Assembly: GCA_009839725.1 (NCBI GenBank)
Contig: VXPF01000024.1
Location: forward strand, 1-37,239
Source: Dehalococcoidia bacterium
Lineage (GTDB): Bacteria > Chloroflexota > Dehalococcoidia > Tepidiformales > Tepidiformaceae
DNA: 37,239 bases
Direction: 5' to 3'
In this document: positions 15,083-24,459 of the stretch, one piece after another
How the letters are laid out: each line of letters starts with the position of its first letter
Numbering within the stretch: position 1 is the stretch's first letter
The notes under the pieces: model-generated
The model's database searches: none
The model's input: only the letters and a program-made list of their open reading frames with translations
What the model was told of the DNA's origin: nothing
Program-made: the position numbers and the translations under genes

Positions 15083-16222
15083 ATGCCTCCACGACCCTTC
15101 CGTATCGACGTCCCCGACTCCGTCCTCGACGACCTCCGCGACCGCCTTGACCGCACCCGCTGGCCCGACGCCATTCCGGACACCGGCTGGGACTACGGCG
15201 CGGACGTCGCCTACGTCCGCGAGCTCTGCGACTACTGGCGCGACGAGTACGACTGGCGCGCACAGGAGGCCGCGCTGAACGCCTGGCCCCAGTTCCTCTG
15301 CGAGGTCGACGGCGTCGATATCCACTACTGGCACGTCCGCGGCCAGGGCCCCGATCCCCACCCCCTCCTCCTGACGCATGGCTGGCCGGGCTCGATGTTC
15401 GAGTTCCTCCACCTCATCGGGCCCCTCACCGACCCCGCCGCCCACGGTGGTGACCCCGCCGACGCCTTCGACGTCGTCATCCCCTCCATCCCCGGCTTCG
15501 GCTGGAGCGGCAAGCCCGCCGAGCGCGGCTGGGGCCCCTCCCGCATCGCCGCCGCCCTCGACCACCTCATGACCGCCGAGCTCGGCTACGAGCGCTACGG
15601 CGCCCAGGGCGGCGACTGGGGCGCCATCATCAGCACCCGCCTGGGCGCCGCCCACGCCGGCAATCTGAGCGGCATCCACCTCAACATGGCCCTCGCCGGG
15701 CCACCCGACCCGCCCACAGAGGCGGACGAGGCCGGACTTGCGTCGCGACGCGCCTTCCAGGCCCGGGAAACCGGCTACAGCAACGTCCAGAGCACCAAGC
15801 CCCAGTCCCTCGGCATCGCCCAGGCCGACTCGCCCGCCGGCATCGCCGCCTGGATCACGGAGAAGTTCCGCACCTGGAGCGACTGCAACGGCGATGTCGA
15901 GTCGCGCTACTCGAAGGACACGCTGCTCACCAACATCATGTTCTACTGGGCGCCGAACAGCATCGCGTCGGCGGCTCGCATCTACTACGAGGCCCGCGCC
16001 GAGGGCGTCGGCGGCCGCGTTCCCCCGGTCGAGCGCATCGCCGTCCCGACCGGCTTCGCCGCCTTCCCCGGCGAGATCATCCAGGCTCCCCGCCACTGGG
16101 TCGAAGCTGCCTACAACCTCGTGCACTACACGGAGATGCCTGCCGGGGGCCACTTCGCCGCCCTCGAGGAGCCCGACCACCTCCTCCGCGACATCCGCGC
16201 CTTCTTCCGGCAGGTGCGCTGA
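15083..16222 (+). CDS. Microsomal-type epoxide hydrolase (EHN domain)
   Basis: This 379-residue protein has an N-terminal EHN domain ([24 protein letters not shown]) and an alpha/beta-hydrolase body. Catalytic residues are Asp178 in GAQGGDWGA, Glu331 in FAAFPGEI and His357 in [11 protein letters not shown], the Asp/Glu/His set of microsomal epoxide hydrolases. HGWPGS at 99-104 is the oxyanion loop. It should open epoxides to diols; the substrate is unknown. Unlike mammalian enzymes, no N-terminal membrane anchor is seen. It is a different family from the epoxide hydrolase at 9161-10132. Confidence 0.92.
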   Translation: MPPRPFRIDVPDSVLDDLRDRLDRTRWPDAIPDTGWDYGADVAYVRELCDYWRDEYDWRAQEAALNAWPQFLCEVDGVDIHYWHVRGQGPDPHPLLLTHGWPGSMFEFLHLIGPLTDPAAHGGDPADAFDVVIPSIPGFGWSGKPAERGWGPSRIAAALDHLMTAELGYERYGAQGGDWGAIISTRLGAAHAGNLSGIHLNMALAGPPDPPTEADEAGLASRRAFQARETGYSNVQSTKPQSLGIAQADSPAGIAAWITEKFRTWSDCNGDVESRYSKDTLLTNIMFYWAPNSIASAARIYYEARAEGVGGRVPPVERIAVPTGFAAFPGEIIQAPRHWVEAAYNLVHYTEMPAGGHFAALEEPDHLLRDIRAFFRQVR

Positions 16223-16230
16223 AGGCAAGA

Positions 16231-16244
16231 GAGTCCCGAGACTC
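16231..16244. repeat. Short inverted repeat upstream of the mutase promoter
   Basis: GAGTC-CCGA-GACTC is a perfect 5-base inverted repeat whose right arm falls where a -35 element would lie relative to the TATACT box at 16263-16268. It may be an operator or chance. Confidence 0.3.
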
Positions 16245-16262
16245 CATAACTCCCCCGCGGGC

Positions 16263-16268
16263 TATACT
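16263..16268 (+). promoter_or_regulatory. -10-like box (TATACT) of the methylmalonyl-CoA mutase operon
   Basis: TATACT is the best -10 match in the 113-base gap before the mutase operon. It would give a leader of about 60 bases ending in a GAAGGA-containing stretch ahead of the ATG at 16336. Confidence 0.5.
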
Positions 16269-16335
16269 GCCCTGCGCGGATTTCGCCGCGGACTCTGCCC
16301 TCGGCATCACGCCCTGAAGGACCACGGATAGCGAA

Positions 16336-17982
16336 ATGCCCAGCCAATCGAAAGAAGAGTGGCTCGAAGGTACGTACCGCAAGGCGGTCGAGCGCAACCC
16401 CGAGCGCGCCGAGTCGTTCCGCACGACCGGCGAGACCGTCCTCGACCCCGTCTACACGCCCGAGGACGCACCCGCTAACGGCGACCTCGGCTTCCCCGGC
16501 GAGTACCCCTTTACCCGTGGCGTCCAGCCCACCATGTACCGCGGGCGCCTCTGGACGATGCGCCAGTACGCCGGCTTCGGCACCGCCGAGGAGTCAAACG
16601 AGCGCTACCGTTATCTCCTCGACCAGGGCCAGACCGGCCTCTCCGTCGCCTTCGACCTCCCCACCCAGATCGGCTACGACTCCGATGACTCGATGGCCAT
16701 GGGCGAGGTCGGCAAGGTCGGTGTCGCCATCGACTCGATCGATGACATGCGAACGCTGTTCCAGGAGATCCCCCTCGACCGCGTCACTACCTCCATGACC
16801 ATCAACGGCACCGCCGCCGTCCTCCTCGGCCTCTACATCGCCGTGGGCAAGGAGCAGGGCGTACCCCTCGACAAGCTCGGCGGCACCGTCCAGAACGACA
16901 TCCTCAAGGAGTACATCACCCGCGGGACGTGGATCTATCCGCCCACGCCCAGCATGCGGCTCATCACCGACGTCTTTCAGTTCTGCTCCGAGAACGTGCC
17001 CCGCTGGAACACCATCTCCATCTCCGGGTACCACATGCGCGAGGCGGGCTGCACCGCCGCCCAGGAGATCGCCTTCACCCTCGCCAACGGCATCGCCTAC
17101 GTCGATGCCGCTGTCTCCGCCGGCCTCGATGTCGACGCCTTTGCGGGGCGGCTCAGCTTCTTCTTCGCCTGCCACAACAACCTGCTGGAGGAGGTGTGCA
17201 AGTTCCGCGCCGCGCGCCGCCTCTGGGCCACGATCATGAAGGAGCGCTTCGAGGCCAAGAGCCCGCGCTCGATGATGATGCGCTTCCACACCCAGACCGG
17301 CGGCGCCACCCTTACCGCCCAGCAGCCCGAGAACAACATCGTGCGCACCACCCTCCAGGCTCTCGCTGCCGTCCTCGGCGGGACCCAGTCGCTCCACACG
17401 AACTCGATGGACGAAGCCCTCTCACTTCCCACCGAGAAGGCCGTCCAGATCGCCCTCCGCACGCAGCAGGTCATCGGCTTCGAGAGCGGCGCCGGCGATG
17501 TCATCGACCCCCTCGGTGGCTCCTGGTACATCGAATCCATGACCGACCGCCTCGAGGCCGAGGCGCGCGACTACCTCAAGACGATCGAGGACCTCGGCGG
17601 CGCTCCCGCCGCCCTCGAACAGGGCTTCCAGCAGCGCGAGATCCAGGAGGCCTCCTACCGCTACCAGCGCGAGATCGAGGACAAGGACCGCATCATCGTC
17701 GGCGTCAACGACTTCACCGTCAGCGGCGAGGAGCCCCCCGAGCTCCTGCGCGTCGACCCTTCCATTGGCCGGCGCCAGGTGGAGCGCCTGCAGGCCCTCC
17801 GCGCCCAGCGCGACAACGCCGCTGCGGACGCCGCCATCGCCTCCCTCGAGGAGGGCGCCCGCGGCACCGACAACCTCGTCCCGCTCATCGTCGCCGCCGT
17901 CGAGGCGCGCGCCACGCTCGGCGAGATCAGCCACGCCCTGCGCCGCGCCTGGGGCGAGTACCGCGAGATCGTGGTCGTCTGA
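16336..17982 (+). CDS. mcmA1: Methylmalonyl-CoA mutase, catalytic (large) subunit lacking the B12 domain
   Basis: This 548-residue TIM-barrel half of an adenosylcobalamin mutase interconverts (R)-methylmalonyl-CoA and succinyl-CoA. Diagnostic residues are Tyr68 in [17 protein letters not shown], Arg196 in [13 protein letters not shown] and the Tyr232-His233 pair in SGYHMREAG. They match the Tyr89/Arg207/Tyr243/His244 set of methylmalonyl-CoA mutase rather than the Phe/Gln variant of isobutyryl-CoA mutase. The B12-binding domain is a separate gene at 19358, so the enzyme must assemble from two subunits. It opens the operon, and its TGA overlaps the next ATG by one base. Confidence 0.95.
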   Translation: MPSQSKEEWLEGTYRKAVERNPERAESFRTTGETVLDPVYTPEDAPANGDLGFPGEYPFTRGVQPTMYRGRLWTMRQYAGFGTAEESNERYRYLLDQGQTGLSVAFDLPTQIGYDSDDSMAMGEVGKVGVAIDSIDDMRTLFQEIPLDRVTTSMTINGTAAVLLGLYIAVGKEQGVPLDKLGGTVQNDILKEYITRGTWIYPPTPSMRLITDVFQFCSENVPRWNTISISGYHMREAGCTAAQEIAFTLANGIAYVDAAVSAGLDVDAFAGRLSFFFACHNNLLEEVCKFRAARRLWATIMKERFEAKSPRSMMMRFHTQTGGATLTAQQPENNIVRTTLQALAAVLGGTQSLHTNSMDEALSLPTEKAVQIALRTQQVIGFESGAGDVIDPLGGSWYIESMTDRLEAEARDYLKTIEDLGGAPAALEQGFQQREIQEASYRYQREIEDKDRIIVGVNDFTVSGEEPPELLRVDPSIGRRQVERLQALRAQRDNAAADAAIASLEEGARGTDNLVPLIVAAVEARATLGEISHALRRAWGEYREIVVV

Positions 17983-18500
17983 TGCCCGAGGACGACACCC
18001 GTAGCTTCGTGGACGACCGCCGCCGCCTGCTCGGCGAGCTGGAGCTGGAGCGCAATCAGCTCCTGCGCAACATCGAGACCTGCCGTATCCGTGACATCGA
18101 GCGCCCCATGATCGACGAGTGGTCCCTCAAGGACATCATCGGCCACGTCGCCAGCTGGGAGGCCGAGGTCGTTAGCGCCCTGCTCGACATCCAGGAGGGC
18201 CGCCGTCCCGCCATCCTCGACTTCGACGAGACGCGCACCGACGCCTGGAACCAGGACCACGTCGAGCGCAAGCGCAGCCTCACCTTCTGGAGCGTCCTCG
18301 AACAGCTCAAGGCGGGTCGCGAGCGCCTGCTCGCCACCGCCGCCGAGTTCGACGACGCCGCCATCGGCGAGGAAGGCCGCGTCCCCAACCAGCTCCTGCA
18401 GGTGGTCGCCAACCACGACAGGGAACACTGGCACATCATCGCCGCCTACCTCGCCGGCATGCCAGGTGTGCGCGAAGCCAGCGCCGCCGGAACCAGCTAG
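17982..18500 (+). CDS. DinB-like four-helix metal-binding protein within the mutase operon
   Basis: This 172-residue protein fits the DinB/YfiT-like four-helix fold. The likely metal triad is His55 (IIGHVASWE), His145 and His149 (NHDREHWH), spaced as expected for the fold. Members are often thiol-dependent transferases using bacillithiol, mycothiol or glutathione, but the activity here is unknown. The ATG overlaps the mutase stop codon (TGATG), so translation is coupled. Nothing I know of the methylmalonyl-CoA pathway requires such a protein, which makes its place between mutase and epimerase notable. Confidence 0.85.
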   Translation: MPEDDTRSFVDDRRRLLGELELERNQLLRNIETCRIRDIERPMIDEWSLKDIIGHVASWEAEVVSALLDIQEGRRPAILDFDETRTDAWNQDHVERKRSLTFWSVLEQLKAGRERLLATAAEFDDAAIGEEGRVPNQLLQVVANHDREHWHIIAAYLAGMPGVREASAAGTS

Positions 18501-18516
18501 CACTCAGAGGAGCCTC

Positions 18517-19332
18517 ATGCTCAGCAAGGTCCACCACGTTGGCATCGTCGTCCGCAGCGCCGACGACGCGCTTGGCTTTTACCGAGACGCCCTCGGCCTC
18601 CCCGTCAGCGTCGACCGCGTTATCGAGGACCAGGGGGTCCGCGGCGTCCTCCTCCCCTGCGGCACCGCCGAGATCGAGCTGCTCGAACCGACGCGCGACG
18701 ATACCGGCGTAGCGCGCTTCCTTCAGGGGCGCGGCGAGGGCATGCACCACGTCTGCTTCGAGTCCGACGACTGCGGGGCCGACCTGCGCGCGGCCGCCGA
18801 GGTGGGCGTCCAGCTCATCGACGAAGCGCCCCGCGCCGGGCTCGCCGGCATGATCGGCTTCCTCCACCCGAAGTCGAACCACGGCGTCCTCGTCGAGTAC
18901 GCGACCCCTGTCGAGGAAGCCCACGTCGGCCCCAGCGACGATGCCACGGCGAACCGTATCGACCACATCGGCATCGTCGTGCAGGACATCCCCACCGCCG
19001 CCGCCACCTACGAGCGCCACTTCGGCTTCAGCCTCGACCCCGAGCTCGGCGGCCAGAACGAGGCCCTCGGCATCGAAAACGCCTTCATGCTCGCCGGCAA
19101 CGCCCACCTCGAGTTCATCCGGCCCACGACAGAAGAAGGGCCCGTCGCGAAGTTCGCCTCCGAGCGGGGCGAGGGCTCGTTCCTCCTCTCGCTCGCCGTA
19201 TCCGACGTCCAGGCCGCCGTCGACTCGCTCCGCGCCTCCGGCGCGCGCGCAGGCGACCCCAACGGCCCGGTCGCTTTCGTTTCGCCCCGCTCGTCCTTCG
19301 GCGTCAACCTGCAGTTGGTCGAGCGATCCTGA
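18517..19332 (+). CDS. mce: Methylmalonyl-CoA epimerase-like protein with two VOC domains
   Basis: This 271-residue protein has two glyoxalase/VOC domains. The first (about 1-130) has the features of methylmalonyl-CoA epimerase: VHHVGIVV with His7, [15 protein letters not shown] with His78 and VLVEYA with Glu127 as metal ligands. The second (about 147-270) repeats the fold ([11 protein letters not shown]), but the second His position is Leu223 (GSFLLSLAV) and the Glu position is Gln266, so its metal site seems lost. Usual epimerases have only about 130-150 residues. Its position between the two mutase subunit genes supports the epimerase role. The ATG follows AGAGGAG. Confidence 0.85.
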   Translation: MLSKVHHVGIVVRSADDALGFYRDALGLPVSVDRVIEDQGVRGVLLPCGTAEIELLEPTRDDTGVARFLQGRGEGMHHVCFESDDCGADLRAAAEVGVQLIDEAPRAGLAGMIGFLHPKSNHGVLVEYATPVEEAHVGPSDDATANRIDHIGIVVQDIPTAAATYERHFGFSLDPELGGQNEALGIENAFMLAGNAHLEFIRPTTEEGPVAKFASERGEGSFLLSLAVSDVQAAVDSLRASGARAGDPNGPVAFVSPRSSFGVNLQLVERS

Positions 19333-19357
19333 CCCCACGACACACAGGAGCAGCATC

Positions 19358-19776
19358 ATGACCGCATCTCCCGAAACAACCGCCGGACAGAAGATCCGGG
19401 TCCTCATCGCCAAGCCTGGCCTCGATGGCCACGACCGCGGCGCCAAGATCGTCGCGCGGGCCCTGCGCGACGGAGGCTGCGAGGTCATCTACACCGGCAT
19501 CCGCCAGACGCCCCAGATGATCGCCGAGGCCGCCCTCCAGGAAGACGTTGATGTCGTCGGCCTCAGCATCCTCTCCGGCGCCCACCTTGAGCTCTTCCCC
19601 CGCATCGTCGAAGAGCTCAGGTCTCGCGGCCTCGACGATGTCCTCCTCTTCTGCGGCGGCATCATTCCCGAGGAGGACACGGACGCCCTCGAGGCGATGG
19701 GCTTCAGCGCCATCTTCCGTCCCGGCACCAACACCCGGGACATCGTGTCGTTCGTGTACGACAACGCCTCATCCGA

Positions 19777-19780
<4 letters not shown>
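19358..19780 (+). CDS. mcmA2: Cobalamin-binding small subunit of methylmalonyl-CoA mutase
   Basis: This 140-residue protein is the Rossmann-like B12 domain. It carries the base-off/His-on signature LDGHDRG, with His25 as the axial cobalt ligand, plus LSILSGAH and the glycine-rich [10 protein letters not shown] that line the nucleotide tail. It completes the mutase encoded at 16336. The ATG follows CAGGAG. Its TGA overlaps the GTG of meaB by four bases. Confidence 0.95.
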
Positions 19781-20711
<931 letters not shown>

Positions 20712-20715
<4 letters not shown>

Positions 20716-21410
20716 GCGAGGCCCGCCAGCGCATCCGTGCTCGCTTCCGTAAGGGCGAGCGCGTGCGCCACATCTCCCACCTCGACGTCCTCCGCTACTG
20801 GGAGCGCGCCATCCGCCGCGCCGAGTTGCCCCTCTGCTACTCACAGGGCTTCACCCCTCATCCCAAAATCGCCTTTGCGGCTCCCCTTCCCCTCGGCTTC
20901 ATCGGAGAGGGCGAGATCATGGAGGTGCTCCTGGAGGAGCGCGTTCCCCTCGACCGTTTCGCAGCCGACCTGAGCGCCCAGACGACCGCCGACCTTGAGA
21001 TCCGCGAGGCGTCGGAGGTCGCCCTCGGCCTCCCTGCGCTCCCCACGCTCCTGCGCTGGGCGGACTACCGGATCCCGCTCGAAGGCGTCACGCCCGAGCA
21101 CGCTATCGAGTCCGTGAATGCCTTCCTCGCGACCGAGACCTTCCCCTGGCGCCAGGAACGCGAGGGCAAGAAGGCGCGCGAGTACGACCTCCGCGCCGGG
21201 GTCGCCTCGCTCACCACCACGGATGTGGAAGGCTCCGCCGCGCTCGACGCCCGCTTGAGCTGCGGGCAGGAGCTGACCGTGCGCCCCGAGCAGCTCGTCG
21301 CGGCGCTCTTCCCGACCGCGACGGTCGAGCGCTACGTGCGCGCGGGGCTCGTGCTCGAGGAGCCGTCCGCCGCCCTCCGGGCCTGGCGTGAGAAGGGGCG
21401 GTACGAGTGA
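20712..21410 (+). CDS. DUF2344 / TIGR03936-type radical-SAM-linked protein
   Basis: This 232-residue protein has the DUF2344 layout: RIRARFRKGERVRHISHLDVLRYWERAIRR is represented by the start RFRKGERVRHISHLD, followed by GFTPHPKIAFAAPLPLG and GEGEIMEVLLEE. This family usually lies beside, or is fused to, a B12-binding-type radical SAM protein (TIGR03960-like), often near rplU and rpmA. No radical SAM gene is in the window. The function is unknown; a tRNA- or RNA-linked role has been suggested by context. The GTG at 20712 overlaps the meaB stop by four bases, so the link to the mutase operon is translational. Confidence 0.88.
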
Positions 21411-22033
21411 GGCTCTTCCTCGTCCGCCACGGCCAGAGCACCTACAACCGCGACGGCCTCGGCCTTGGGCGGGAGGACCCGCCCCTCACCGACCTCGGCC
21501 TGCGCCAGACCGCCGCCGCCGTCGAACGCCTCGCCGGCGAGCGCGTCGACCGCATCCTCACGAGCCCCCTGGAACGCGCCGCCGCGATCGCCCGCGGGCT
21601 CGCCGACCGCACGGGTGCGCCCCTCGAGACCCGCGAGGAGCTGATCGAGATGGACGTCGGCGAAACCGAGGGCCTCCCCTTCCGCGAGATGCGTGAACGC
21701 TTCCCCGCGTTCATCGAAGCATGGCGCGCCCCCGACCCCACGGATGTCGTCATGCCCGGCGGCGAGAGCCTCGCGCAGGTCGCCGCGCGCCTCGAACCGC
21801 TCGCCGCTGAGCTGCACACCCTCCCCGACGAAGACACCGTGGTGGCCGTCTCCCACAACTTCGTCGTGCGCCTCCTGATCTGCCGTCTGCTGGACCTGGA
21901 GGTCGCCGCGTTCCGCGCTTTCAGCCTCGATCTGGCCTCCGTCTCGACGCTCTCCCTGCGGGCCGGTCAGGCCTCACTGCGCACCCTCAACAACCGCTGC
22001 CACCTTCCCGCGGACCCGAATACAGGCGCTTGA
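21407..22033 (+). CDS. Histidine phosphatase (phosphoglycerate-mutase-like)
   Basis: This 208-residue member of the histidine phosphatase superfamily has the phospho-acceptor motif LVRHGQ (Arg7-His8-Gly9), Arg57 in TSPLERA, Glu81 in EMDVGETEG and the second histidine His150 in VSHNF. It should hydrolyse a phosphomonoester; the substrate is not predictable, and a cofactor-dependent mutase is less likely. The GTG overlaps the DUF2344 stop by four bases, closing a chain of coupled genes that starts at the B12 subunit. Confidence 0.9.
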   Translation: MRLFLVRHGQSTYNRDGLGLGREDPPLTDLGLRQTAAAVERLAGERVDRILTSPLERAAAIARGLADRTGAPLETREELIEMDVGETEGLPFREMRERFPAFIEAWRAPDPTDVVMPGGESLAQVAARLEPLAAELHTLPDEDTVVAVSHNFVVRLLICRLLDLEVAAFRAFSLDLASVSTLSLRAGQASLRTLNNRCHLPADPNTGA

Positions 22034-22058
22034 ATCTTGACGAACGCGCGCCTAATTT
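22030..22058 (+). promoter_or_regulatory. Promoter with -35 TTGAAT, 17-bp spacer and -10 TAATTT; leaderless
   Basis: TTGAAT at 22030-22035 and TAATTT at 22053-22058 are separated by exactly 17 bases. This is the clearest sigma-70-like promoter in the window. The -10 box ends six bases before the ATG at 22065, so the ftsB-like message should be leaderless. The -35 overlaps the last codon and stop of the upstream phosphatase gene. Confidence 0.65.
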
Positions 22059-22064
22059 GGTCAC

Positions 22065-22406
22065 ATGCCTATCCCGGTGTTCACTAAGACCACCCTGTTT
22101 TTCCTGGTCTGCCTGCTCCTTACTGGCTACTTCGTGTACACCGCCTCCTCCGGGACCGTCCGTCAGCGCCAGCAGAATGAGGACCACGAGGCCGCCCTCG
22201 CCGAGATCGAGGACCTCCGCTCCAGGCGCGATCATCTCCTCGCCGTTTACGACTACGTCGTCTCCGACGCCTACGTCGAGCAGGCGGCGCGGCGCGAGCT
22301 CGGCTACACCCGGCCGGGCGAGACCGCCTTCATCGTGTTGAGTCCCCCGCCGCACTCGGATGAGCAGGTGTCCGGCGAGTGGTGGGAACGCCTCTTCCCC
22401 AAGTAG
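22065..22406 (+). CDS. FtsB/DivIC-like septum formation initiator protein
   Basis: This 113-residue single-pass membrane protein has a short cytoplasmic start, a membrane helix at about 9-27 and a coiled-coil stretch at about 33-65 rich in Gln, Glu and Arg. The family motif DAYVEQAARRELGYTRPGETAFIV is represented by YVEQAARRELGYTRPGE. It would act in the divisome outside the membrane with FtsL/FtsQ-type partners. The small size and layout are typical. The next gene, tilS, begins at its stop codon. Confidence 0.88.
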   Translation: MPIPVFTKTTLFFLVCLLLTGYFVYTASSGTVRQRQQNEDHEAALAEIEDLRSRRDHLLAVYDYVVSDAYVEQAARRELGYTRPGETAFIVLSPPPHSDEQVSGEWWERLFPK

Positions 22407-23827
22407 TGCCTCCCCCGACGTCCTCGCCCCTCGACCGCGTGCGGCGCTTCACCGATCGCGAGCGGCTCTTCCGCCGCCTCTCGAAGGTCGTCGTCGCCGT
22501 CAGTGGCGGGGCTGACTCCGTGGCGGCCCTCCTGCTCCTGCGCGAGCTCGCCGAGGAGCACGGCTTCGAGGTCGTCGCTGCCCACTTCGACCACCACCTT
22601 CGCGCCGATTCCGGCGGGGACCGCGCCTTCGTGAGCGACCTCTGCGAGCGCCTCGACGTGCCCTGCATGACAGGCGAGGGCGACGTGCTCCTCGCCGCCG
22701 GGGAGATGGGCACCGGCATCGAGGAGACGGCCCGCCGCCTCCGCTACCAGTTCCTGGCCTTCGCCGCCGAGCGACAGGGCGCCGGGGCCGTGGCCACCGG
22801 CCATACCGCCGATGACCATGTCGAGACCGTCCTCCACCACCTCGTGCGCGGCAGCGGCGTGCGCGGCATGCGCGGCATGCTTCCCAGCGCGCCCCTCCCC
22901 GGCATGCCCTCCCTCCAGCTCATCCGCCCGATTCTCTCCCTTGGCCGCACCGAGACCGTCGCCGTCTGCAATGCCGCCGGGATCGACTACCGCGAGGACT
23001 CGACGAACGCCGAGCTCCACGCCACCCGAAACCGCATCCGCCACGTGGTCCTCCCCCAGCTACGCGAGGAGAACCCCGAGGCCGATGCCGCCATCCTCGG
23101 CCTTGCCGAGAGCGCCCGCGAGCTCTTCCGCTCAGTCGAGCAGGCCGCCGACCTCGCGCAGCCCCGCGACCGCGCCCCCGGTGCCGTCGTGTTCGACCTC
23201 GAGACGCTCCGCTCGCTCGGCAGCGAGGCTCGTCTGCTCCTCCTCGAACGTGAGGCCACCTTCCTCAAAGCCGAGGTCGACGCCAACCGCACGCGCCTCC
23301 GCAATCTCGATACCGTCCTCTCCCGGGGCACTGGCCAGGTCAGCTTCGGGGGCGTGACGGTCGAAGTCTCCGCCGGCGTGGTGCGTCTCTCCGGCGGGGG
23401 CGAGGAGGAGGTGGAGCCGTTCGAGGAGCAGTTCGTGAACATCCCCGGCGTCACCCGCGCAGGTGAGCGCGTCCTCCAGGCCGCCACCGACCCCTTCCCC
23501 GACAACGCGGGCGCGCCCCCAGCCGCAGCCGTCCCCGCCGACCGCATCGAGGGAGCCCTCCGCCTTCGCCCCCTCGCCCCCGGCGACCGCATGCGGTACC
23601 GGGGCTACCGTCGCAGGGTCAGCGGCATCCTCAAGAACGCCCGCGTCCCCGTGTGGGAGCGCCACAACCTCGTAGCGCTCGCCGGACGGGAGGATGTCGT
23701 CGCAGTGGTGGGCAGGACCGTCGCCATCGCCGATGGAGGCGAGGGCGACAACTGCTACTACTTCCGCCTCGCACCGCCGCCGCCCCCGCCGCGCCTTGAG
23801 AGCGCCGGTCCAGCCGTCACGACGTAA
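22406..23827 (+). CDS. tilS: tRNA(Ile)-lysidine synthase
   Basis: This protein of about 473 residues modifies C34 of the AUA-reading tRNA-Ile with lysine using ATP. The PP-loop motif VAVSGGADSVAA is present, followed by AHFDHHLRADS and ATGHTADDHVETVLHHLVRGSG, and the C-terminal domain follows. I place the start at GTG 22406, whose G is the last base of the upstream TAG (TAGTG); an in-frame GTG at 22379 inside the ftsB-like gene is the alternative. A short proline-rich stretch (PPPPPP) sits near the C-terminus. Its 3' end overlaps the convergent SDR gene by 11 bases. Confidence 0.93.
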   Translation: MPPPTSSPLDRVRRFTDRERLFRRLSKVVVAVSGGADSVAALLLLRELAEEHGFEVVAAHFDHHLRADSGGDRAFVSDLCERLDVPCMTGEGDVLLAAGEMGTGIEETARRLRYQFLAFAAERQGAGAVATGHTADDHVETVLHHLVRGSGVRGMRGMLPSAPLPGMPSLQLIRPILSLGRTETVAVCNAAGIDYREDSTNAELHATRNRIRHVVLPQLREENPEADAAILGLAESARELFRSVEQAADLAQPRDRAPGAVVFDLETLRSLGSEARLLLLEREATFLKAEVDANRTRLRNLDTVLSRGTGQVSFGGVTVEVSAGVVRLSGGGEEEVEPFEEQFVNIPGVTRAGERVLQAATDPFPDNAGAPPAAAVPADRIEGALRLRPLAPGDRMRYRGYRRRVSGILKNARVPVWERHNLVALAGREDVVAVVGRTVAIADGGEGDNCYYFRLAPPPPPPRLESAGPAVTT

Positions 23828-24428
23828 CCGATATCGCCTGTCCCCGGTAAGCGCCCTCGGCCGCCTCCCGCACGAGGAAGTCGGCGAGGTCCGCGCGGCC
23901 AATGCGAGTGACCCTGCCGGTGTTCGTCGCGACAACGTCACCCGAGGGCGGGTCATCGCTGAGGACCGCGGCGCGCACGATTGTCCAGTCGAGCCCGCTC
24001 GATCGGACCACCGCTTCCTGCGCGGTGTGGTCCGCATGGATGTTGCGCAGCAGCGTCTTGAACATCACCCGCGAGAGCAGCGGGATCTGGTCCCAGCTGT
24101 CACCCACGCCCGCGGCCGACAGGACGACCAGTCGCTCCACGCGGTGCAGTTTCATCCCCTCCACGAGGCGGCTTGTGCCGCTCGTGAGCGTCGTCCTGTC
24201 GCGCAGGCCGTTGCTGCCCAGCACGACGATCGCCCCATTTTGGCCGGCCACCGCCCCGGCAACCGCGTCGGCGTCCGCCACATCGCCCTGGACGACCCGC
24301 ACGCCTGCGCTCGCATCGATCCGGTCGGGCGAGCGAGTGAAGGCGGTGACCTCGTGACCCAGATCGAGCGCGCCGCGCCAGACGTGCTGTCCCGTCTTTC
24401 CCGTTGCGCCGAACACGATGAGCTTCAC
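23817..24428 (-). CDS. NAD(P)-binding atypical SDR (NmrA/BVR-B-like)
   Basis: This 203-residue Rossmann protein has the dinucleotide motif GATGKTG at 7-13, VRVVQGDVADADAV for the second nucleotide-side contact, VVLSAAGVG and DWTIVRAAVL. It lacks the classical YxxxK of short-chain dehydrogenases, like other atypical NAD(P)H-binding proteins such as NmrA and biliverdin reductase B. The substrate is unknown. The GTG start at 24428 has a strong GGGGAGG ribosome site. It follows the LLM gene by 31 bases on the same strand and may form an operon with it. Confidence 0.87.
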   Translation of the reverse strand: MKLIVFGATGKTGQHVWRGALDLGHEVTAFTRSPDRIDASAGVRVVQGDVADADAVAGAVAGQNGAIVVLGSNGLRDRTTLTSGTSRLVEGMKLHRVERLVVLSAAGVGDSWDQIPLLSRVMFKTLLRNIHADHTAQEAVVRSSGLDWTIVRAAVLSDDPPSGDVVATNTGRVTRIGRADLADFLVREAAEGAYRGQAISVTS

Positions 24429-24459
24429 CGTTGGAACCTCCCCTGTGGGTGACGTTCGA

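Noticed and set aside
13961-16228. 755-codon open frame on the minus strand
   Set aside because: It lies antisense to the phosphofructokinase and epoxide hydrolase genes, both of which have complete catalytic motifs. Its composition is low-complexity and it shows no recognisable domain.
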